64,000 nucleotides of DNA from Mya arenaria (Eukaryota; Mollusca; Bivalvia; Myida; Myidae): assembly GCF_026914265.1 (NCBI RefSeq), contig NC_069130.1, positions 15,898,366 through 15,962,365 on the forward strand, given 5' to 3'. Numbering within the stretch: the stretch's first letter is position 1; each line of letters begins with the position of its first letter. The position numbers and the translations under genes are program-made. The notes under the pieces are model-generated. The model saw only the letters and a program-made list of their open reading frames with translations. It did not search any database and had not been told where the DNA came from. Below are positions 56,801-64,000 of the stretch, one piece after another.

Positions 56801-59800
56801 AAGATAACATGAATTAGCAAAATCTTCATGAAAACCAAACCACTGAAAGTTTAGTTATGAAAGGATGCTGTATTCAACCCAATATTTTGTTTCAGGTATT
56901 CATCTTCAAAAACAAGAAGGCAAGTGTTCTTCAAAATATTGCCTTTATGTCCACGGTTTAAATAAAATCCAAGTAATTCATTAAGTCTATCTGCTGGAAA
57001 CATTTTAATTTTAAGAATTTTCTTTAAAACATCACCATAAAAATCGGGATGGATATACTATCAGCAATGAGCGATATAAGAATAAGTTTACTGCGTCATA
57101 AGTTTACTGCGAAAGCTGATTTTTTACATCTGTACATATTCTAGCAAATCTTATCAACTGTGTAATAAAAACACCATTACAATACTTACTCAATAATGCA
57201 TATATAAAAATATTAATTACTGATAACAAGAAACTATTTAATATCTAAACCCGCAAAAATATTAAATGAGTGGTGAGTGCTTAAAAATAATTGTGATCTA
57301 TTATCGTCTTATTTGGTAGAAATATCATATTTTGTGCACCTCTCTTTCAAAGAAAATCACAGCATCCTTATTAAAACCAATGTATTCATCCTTTTTGATA
57401 TATTAAAACAATTGTATTCATTATGGTAAATCTGCTTTGGGATTATGCCTGTTAGAAGATGAATAGGAGGAAAATAACTGCTGTGAGATAAAATAAAACG
57501 CAAAAACAATTTGACTCGATGTCCATGAGTGTATAAAAAAGTAGGTGCTACATGCTACGTTTCATCCTACATTGTATCTATAACGTACGTATTCAATGGC
57601 CAATTGTTTTAGTCCAAGTAAGGTTTAACAAAAAGTTCACATCAGCCCAATGCTGACAAATAAATGCAGATGCAATATATTTGTTGCTATATGCGACAAA
57701 ACATATCTCAGATCATGTTTAACTAGTTTAAGTGCAAAGACCACTTGTACGTCCGAGTCCCGTGTGATAGAAAATGACAAATGCACAAAAGCCTATGCAA
57801 AGAAACATACTTATTAAGTTTCATGAGAGTATGTGCAAAAATGTTTATGTTTGATAAGCCATAGAATTGTTCAGACCAATATTAACTAGGTTAAAGGACA
57901 AAACCCTTGTTAGACCAAGTAAAATATGAAAGAAATCGTAGGTGCAAAACTACTCATGCAGCCCATAAGTAATCCATTGAAGCTTCATTAGTGAATGTAT
58001 AATGTTTATGGTGCTCTTTTCGAGAAAAAAATGGCACCCTGAAAATTAGGAAGCTTACTGCTACAAAATTTCCACTTAAATGGCCATGCTGGAAACATCG
58101 AGTCTATGTGTCTGTCCTGGATGGCAGTGCGCATGTGCAGAACACAAGCCTCTCTATGTTCTCGCTCTCTGTAGCCATAAATGGATTCAGCAACGCAATG
58201 CAGCAACTCGTTTACAGTTCTGGAAAATACGAAAATTGAACTATTCCATCATTTTATATTTAAAACATTGGGTTAGGTGATAGTTTTAAAAGTATATGAC
58301 TTAAATTTAACAAAATAGTTCACTAAGGGATACGCAACATTCCAAATAGTATTTCTAAATGTATCCTTTACCTTAGTGGTAAGTTATTTGATAACTTCAA
58401 AGTTCCTAAGAAATGATTAAAGGTATTGACTAAGATTTGTTTTAACAGTATATATTTTGCAATGATTGTGAGAAAAGCTCAAAAACACAAACATTGTCAC
58501 TATCATAGTACGAACATGCTTAAAAGTGTGGTCCTGTTTTAAGGGGAAACAGGAGAAAACCCACTTGACCGGCATGATGACCGGGGCCATGCCTAGGTTA
58601 CAGACGATTGCATTAACCAATGTGCTTACCGGACAACCTGATTAAGAATATTAGTTGAAAGACGTCAGCTTACGTGCATGAGTCGTTTGTAATCGTTCTG
58701 ATGTATTTGATGGGCTCGCAGTCTGACCTCTTGAAAGCATCTTCGATTTTCTGCACATTGGCACAAACATCATCGGGCGCTAGGCTTCCTGTAATGGCAT
58801 TATATTAATAGGAAGGTTTTAGTGTCGTTTTTATGCTAACTCAAACGCAAAAGAATCTTAATTAATAACTGACAAACATTGAATCATGATGTTCTTTCAA
58901 AACTGTTTAAGGGAATTCCAAAGTGCAAAAGTGTGTGGAAAAGGCAAATAAAAAAACGTTTTAAAATTTATTTACATTTACTTTGGATGCACATTGGTTC
59001 CAGAGAAAAATGAATATGATTTTCAATATGTTTTGGTGTTTTATGGAGAAAGACCATTTTTAAACATTTTTCGTGTCAACATTTTAAATATTTTTCTGAC
59101 TACCTGGTATGTTTAAAATAAGAAATATATTCAAACAAATAGTGCCAAATGGTGACTTGAATTCATTTCTAGTTACACTATTAAGGGCAGATATCTGTCT
59201 TCCAATTAAACCAATCACCAAAAAGCAACGTGCGTAGTTTGGTAGTAAAAGCAATTCTTAATACTTTACAAGGTTTCGTAAAATAAAACATATATTTTTG
59301 GCCAAATTCCGATGGAGTAAAAGTGTTCTTATTTGCTTGGATTTCAAAAACCCATATCCATCTGGTGGTAGTTTATAATTGTATTTTCAAAAGATAAAGA
59401 ATTTGACTAATTGGTGTTTTCTTGTTTTGGTCCTTAAGGTCCACTTTTGTACTGTGGAAGACACTGAACAACAAACAAACAATGCACTAACGACACAAAA
59501 TACCCAAACATTGATACCTATTCAACCACAACCTCTTGAGTCACCAACCTGGAGTGGTCAGCAAAACAAACAAACAAAGATTCATTTTGTCATGGCTTTC
59601 GAACCTAAAGTTTGTCTTAAATTCATCAATTTACTACCTGCTATCGATTTTTAAAATGAAGTCAAACCTCAAATAGCAATGCTTAATTGCCACCACTGTA
59701 ATAGAGCAATCTAAAGTTCAACATTTGACAGTGAATACATTTCTTAAACTACAAAAGAGGTTGTTTGCATACATGTTTACAATATTCAATCGTCTTTCCA

Positions 59801-60317
59801 TTGCAGTAATCATTCGTATGTTCGATAAACTGCTTGTCTATCTTAAATCTGAACAAAAGGCGATATACCCCATGCTTTCAACAAAACACAAACAGGGCTT
59901 AAATGTTAACATTTCGATGGTATTACGTGCATGTTCTGGCCTAACCAACCATGAGGTGATTCAATACAAAAAACCAGTCTCGTGTAATGTCACAGCATCA
60001 ATTCAAAGGAAATAAAAGGCATCCTTGATATCAAATGAAAACATTAAGCGATCGTTATACAAATTCATTATTATTTTAGTTTTACAACACTGATTTTATA
60101 AGTGAAGTAAAAAAAAAAAAAAATTGGATGTATAGCCGAATGATATGTTGTATATCTACAATAGGTGATTGTGAATCTGTTTAAATCAATAGGACCAAAT
60201 GTATTTTATCTTAAAGCTTATTTAAGATTAACAAATCATGAAAACGTTAAACATACCTGTAAAACCAATCATACTCATAGCTATAGCACAAAAAAGAAAC
60301 ATTTCAATTCCTTGCAA
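53853..60317 (-). CDS. IFI27L: Secreted Cys-rich ISG12/IFI27-like protein, gene 3 (4 exons, about 216 aa)
   Basis: Exons 60,257-60,317, 58,674-58,788, 58,059-58,219 and 53,853-54,181, GT/AG throughout. The codon equal to the start ATG of genes 1 and 2 is TTG (60,315-60,317). The next in-frame ATG is at 60,302 and gives a shorter signal sequence MFLFCAIAMSMIGFT and a 651-nt CDS. The Cys module has [33 protein letters not shown] and KWKFCS. The ISG12 domain starts VWCEIGHEYTKDQFRCIFW, has [14 protein letters not shown], lacks six residues around the glycine-rich [10 protein letters not shown] stretch of genes 1 and 2, and ends DCNCCEK. AATAAA follows the stop within a few bases, as in gene 1. 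Exon 3 is almost the same as in gene 1, while exon 2 is intermediate between genes 1 and 2, so conversion between copies is possible. Intron 3 holds a 2.1-kb dispersed repeat with a nested element. Likely functional if the shorter start is used. Confidence 0.8.
54880..57000 (-). repeat. Dispersed repeat, copy 2, in intron 3 of gene 3 (interrupted by a nested element)
   Basis: The reverse complement of the two outer parts (54,880-55,083 and 56,344-57,000) is collinear with 1,130-2,050 at roughly 80-85% by eye. The interruption is the foldback element at 55,084-56,343. Confidence 0.7.
55084..56343. mobile_element. 1.26-kb foldback transposable element nested in the dispersed repeat
   Basis: Terminal inverted repeat TTAAAGCGACAGTCCGCAAA / TTTGCGGACTGTCGCTTTAA. 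A second inverted pair lies inside (GGGCGATACTATTTCCCGGTC near 55,315 and GACCGGGAAATTGTATCGCC near 56,125), with repeated CCGGTCTCATCC motifs. TTAA or TA at both ends suggests a piggyBac- or mariner-type target. The unoccupied site at about 1,778 reads TTTATTTAGGAT, which fits a TA or decayed TTAA target. No transposase frame was seen, so it is non-autonomous. Confidence 0.8.
57001..57990. other. Rest of intron 3 of gene 3
   Basis: AT-rich. From about 57,720 it is alignable with 46,520-47,110 in gene 2, minus the repeat found there. Confidence 0.5.
58545..58640 (-). mobile_element. Decayed SINE remnant in intron 2 of gene 3
   Basis: Retains AGAAAACCCACTTGACCGGC, ATGATGACCGGGGCC and CATTAACCAATGTGCTTACC, matching the copy in gene 1. 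Confidence 0.6.
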
Positions 60318-60436
60318 TTTAATCGAATTATTTATAAATTTTCTATCCACACAACTTAACTTATTTGCTCCACAAAGAATTGTGTACGATATTCAGCAAT
60401 TCATGAATAGAGTACAATTGTATAGTCAATAGAGTT

Positions 60437-60478
60437 TAACTAAGTATTATATATACGGAAAGACGAACGTTATATTTT
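60437..60478 (-). promoter_or_regulatory. Conserved promoter-like block of gene 3
   Basis: CTAAGTATTATATATACGG then AAAGACGAACG, the most diverged of the three blocks, about 130 bp upstream of the first exon's coding part. Confidence 0.45.
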
Positions 60479-60749
60479 AATTGCTGATTAGTTTTTACAA
60501 ACTGCCTTTTCTTTTTATCGGCAATTACTATTTGAAACATAATTTTGCCGATTGACAAACACTACAATTAAAGGTGGCAAGTCAAACACTCACAAAATAT
60601 TTGAAATTCTTTAAGATGTACTGGCACATGTTTTAGTTTAAGGCATGCACTTTTGTGCCCATATATTTGAATCAACATTATGTCAAACAAATTTTATAAA
60701 GGAGTAAATCGGTTTCAAAGGCCTTCTTCATTCATATTTAGTACCAGCC

Positions 60750-62790
60750 AACAGATTGGTCACTGAACACGCTCATTGCAATTAATAACACGCTGTGTGT
60801 AGCTAAGACTGTTACCTACCTACGTCAGATGTGTGGGATACCATTCATGAGAAAGAACGTTAGAACTACGCTACGTCGATGGGTCAACAACCTCAAAGTA
60901 ACATGGAAGTCCTACAATGCACCGGACTTCCAACACTACTGGCCACGGGAGTCAGCGAAGAACCTCCCTTCTCTGTCGAGAGTGTAGGTTTTACCATAGA
61001 CTTACATATCAAAAAGGCATAGACAGCAACAGAAAGTCCACATTTGTCTGGTTAAGTTAACACTCGTGTTGGCATTTAGTAAATTACCAGATCTCCCCGA
61101 ACTTTTTGCTGGCTTTTAGACTTTAAGTAAGCAGATGGTCTCTGGCAAGATTAATGATGGCATACAATGTGTAACATAATGATATTATTTACGTGAATGT
61201 TTAGTAATTATTGTAGGGCATATTTCATTGTCAATGAATGCGGAAGTGGTTAACAACCGACTTAAAAATGCACAAAAAACGTGTATGCTTTGGGTTGTAA
61301 AGCTGTCATATTCGTAGTAATTAAGTGGGGTCATTTTCGATGTAAAAACAGAGATAGCCAGGAAAGAGGCCTTTGGTCCTTTAGTGACTGGAGTTAGGTT
61401 GTGGGATGAGATAGAATGTTATACTGTAGTAACAATTATATCATTATACCTAGAAAGAACGTTGTAAAATAAAGAATTAACACTCGAACAATTGTTGGTT
61501 GTTAACTTAAAGAGTTATCACAAAAGATAAGTGAACAGTAGCATTACGCTACAAATGACACCACCTATCAAACTGTTGCTAATCAGATACAACTTTGCGC
61601 ATAACTGAATTTCTAAACTGCTCTTACACAGAAAGAGATACTGTAAATGTGCACTCCAAAATGAGCATCTGCCCGGGAACTTCTTGACTGCACCTCGCAC
61701 ATGTATATTGGCGGTTGTAATCTGCTAAATGGATGTTTGGTTCACAGAACTCTACTAAATTAAATGTGAATCGACCCGTCTATTCCATTGGCAGTGGCAT
61801 GACCATAAACACTAAACAATAATACATTCAGAAACAACCTGGACATTCAGTTCAGTTGTTTTACCGTATGCGAAATCAATTAAACAAGACGGACACCAAC
61901 GGAAATGTTTTCTTAACTCGACGAAGGTACCTTATACTTATATAAATACTTAAGTTCGGTTAAATGTATATTTACTTGATATTGTTTTGTTTTGAGATAC
62001 TTTTTCATTTTATACTCTAGGACGTCTTTTATTGATTAGCATATATTTCAGTAAGAATGAAATAATTAATTATAATTAGCCGTTGAGGTCTATTGCGTTT
62101 TCAAATTTTTGCGATTAAGCGACATACATACAAGTTATTGTCAAGTTTGTAATTGAAGATAGATCTGAATTCGTTAGCTATCGAAGCAATTCAATATTTG
62201 AGCACAAGTATTGATAGTTAAATATTTGAATAATTATAAACTTGAGTTGTGACAAAATAAAAGTTAAGATCATTCAGTATTCTTCGTTCAAATTTGCTTT
62301 GAGGGAATATCTCGTAAAGAACTTAATTTGGTATGATTTTTCTAATATAGTCCGTAATTGAACGGACTCTATACGCGCTTTGCAAACCAAGCAATTAATC
62401 AATTTGTCATGTCAATGCTTACTTCATAATTTACATATCGCGTTACCTGTGAAAGTTTAAATTTTAGCTCACTGTTTTCAGGTCATATATTAATTTTAAA
62501 GATTTAGTTGCCTGTAACAATGCAATTTAAGTATAAAATATCTTACAACGTTTTGTATCAGTGTTTAAACGAGAAGTTCTTTAATTTTAGTAAAAATCAT
62601 AGTTTTGAACTTTTAGTTATAAGAAGTTCTGTATTATCTGGCTCTTTATATGAAGTTTTACAAACAGAGTTAAAGCTGTATAGTGTGCCTGTCACCAAAT
62701 AGAATTTGTTAAAAACAGTGTTTGGACGTCACAATTCACAAAAAGTGTCTTTTTGCATGATTTAGAATTTCAAAACTCTAAATGTGCAGT
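60750..62790. repeat. Segmental duplicate upstream of gene 3 (pairs with 51,350-52,900)
   Basis: Contains an extra stretch at about 61,140-61,540 absent from the other copy, and a short in-frame-looking piece (LRRWVNNLKVTWKSYNAPDF near 60,880) that is not conserved as a frame in the partner. No gene was recognised. Confidence 0.75.
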
Positions 62791-63407
62791 TCTTATAAAT
62801 CGAATTTAAAAAATAACAAGAAGAGCCCGTATCGCATGTATACATATTTCTGATACAACAATTAAAGTAGTTTCATTCATTAAGGTCAACAAATAAATAC
62901 AGGCCTCGTTTTTTTTGTTCGAAAGAAGATTGAAGTTGATGCCAAAGCTCACGGCGGGTAATCATTGAAGCCATAAAATTTTGTTTTGTGTTAAAAATGC
63001 TCCAACGCGTCTTCCGTTATAGTGCCAATGAGTGGAATATGGATATAAACAATGAGTATGGTTTCTTAAACTTTTAAAAAAAATGGAGAATGTAGTTCCA
63101 CATAGGAATGGCCATGAGTTGTTCTAAATGTAAAAGTTCTGAATAAAATTTAATATCTGATCGTCTAGAACTTGCATAACTTGCTAGACGTTAGTGTTGA
63201 CAACGTAAAAATCTGAATTATCATGAGAATTATTCCCGTACCTTAGGTTTAAGCATTTTCTTTACATGTGTGTGGCTTTTTTATTGACAAAAGGTTGCCG
63301 CGTTGCAAATTTTAGAACTTTATTCGTTATACTTGCTGCACTATGCTCGATTTTCTGAACGTTATGATGCTGTTTATTCACAACTTTTACATTTAGAACA
63401 ACTATCG

Positions 63408-63410
<3 letters not shown>
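62791..63410. other. Intergenic, nothing recognised
   Basis: No supported feature. Confidence 0.4.

Positions 63411-63467
<57 letters not shown>
63411..63467. repeat. (TA)n microsatellite
   Basis: About 28 uninterrupted TA units. Confidence 0.95.
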
Positions 63468-63469
<2 letters not shown>

Positions 63470-63782
63470 AATTCAACCTTTGGGACATTTTGCCTATTTG
63501 AACAACCTTTGGAAGACATTATCATTACATGCTATATATCCTATAATAATATATCCTTTGCATATTCCTTTATAAAATATGCATAATTAAATGTAGTAAA
63601 GCATAATTAATGATGTTTTTTTTCCAAAATACTAGCCATCGAGAATATACAATTTTTGACTGTCGCCTAAAGGTAAAGCGCCGGATGTTCATGAAAAAGT
63701 ACAACCTTTGGGAGAAGTACCCCAAATGTTGTACTGTATATGTCGCCGAAAGGTTCAATATTATATATAATGTAATTTGAAT

Positions 63783-63850
63783 ACTTAACTCAGCCGGTAG
63801 AGTGGTCTGAATGTTTCGCGGCAGACCCCGTTCGAACGTTTTAGTCCTAC
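63783..63850 (+). mobile_element. tRNA-derived SINE head or tRNA pseudogene
   Basis: ACTTAACTCAGCCGGTAGAG fits an A box, and CCCCGTTCGAAC about 30 bases later fits a B box. Acceptor-stem pairing is poor and no mature tRNA ends are visible, so a SINE promoter region is more likely than a working tRNA gene. The rest of the element could not be delimited. Confidence 0.55.
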
Positions 63851-64000
63851 TGACAACGTTAAGATGCCAGTTCGGTAACCATGATTTATGTAGCCATCTC
63901 CTCAATCCTTTCATGATATTGTCAAATTATTATTTCTTGCATTTTATTTGCTGTGTTCATAACAATATATGAAGCTAATTTTAATTTAAAGTCGGGCTAG

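Noticed and set aside
60870-61000. Protein-like piece containing LRRWVNNLKV
   Set aside because: The duplicate at 51.5 kb does not keep the frame and has a different insertion/deletion pattern, so coding is not supported.
63570-63914. 114-codon minus-strand open frame
   Set aside because: It overlaps a tRNA-like SINE region and AT-rich sequence, and no homology was recognised.

Overview
The window looks like nuclear DNA of a bivalve mollusc. It is AT-rich, its genes have many short exons with canonical GT/AG junctions, and it carries tandem-repeat elements built on GACCTTGACCT / GGTCAAGGTCAC units that end in (CGGA)n or (GGTC)n tracts, as in the pearl-like repeats of clams and oysters. It also has tRNA-derived SINE remnants, TTAA- and TA-flanked MITEs and long microsatellites. 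The species cannot be named from sequence alone. No LTR retroelement, Polinton, rRNA gene or CRISPR array was recognised.

Left edge (1-3 kb): the terminal exon of an HSPA12-type Hsp70 gene on the plus strand, then a dispersed repeat. 3.1-19.3 kb: a large inverted duplication around a galaxin-like gene. Copy A (minus, 14,002 to 6,400) appears complete: ten exons, a summed CDS of 1,560 nt, a predicted secreted Cys-rich protein of about 519 aa with CC-type galaxin repeats and a C-terminal netrin/TIMP-like (NTR) domain. Copy B (plus, 14,297-16,924) is a nearly identical inverted copy lacking the 5' six exons. A third block at 3,085-5,390 repeats only the 3' flank and forms a palindrome with the flank of A. 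Copy C (plus, 35,121-39,728) is an older duplicate that lost its middle exons.

23.4-60.3 kb: three tandem minus-strand paralogues of a four-exon gene (23,391-28,466; 45,188-49,330; 53,853-60,317). Each joins a signal peptide and a seven-cysteine module to an interferon-alpha-inducible-27/ISG12-type hydrophobic domain. Exon phases match in all three and the summed CDS lengths are multiples of three (684, 678 and 651 nt). Introns, flanks and a promoter-like block are shared, so the array arose by segmental duplication. Extra first exons (30.9 and 42.9 kb) and fragments of the last exon (23.1 and 53.7 kb) show continuing exon turnover. The galaxin copy C lies between the first two ISG12 genes.

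The rest is repeats, duplicated flanks and AT-rich sequence with no recognisable gene. If the two families share a theme it is probably secreted innate-immune or mucosal/symbiosis proteins (both galaxin-like and ISG12-like families have immune links in invertebrates), but that is inference from family knowledge.
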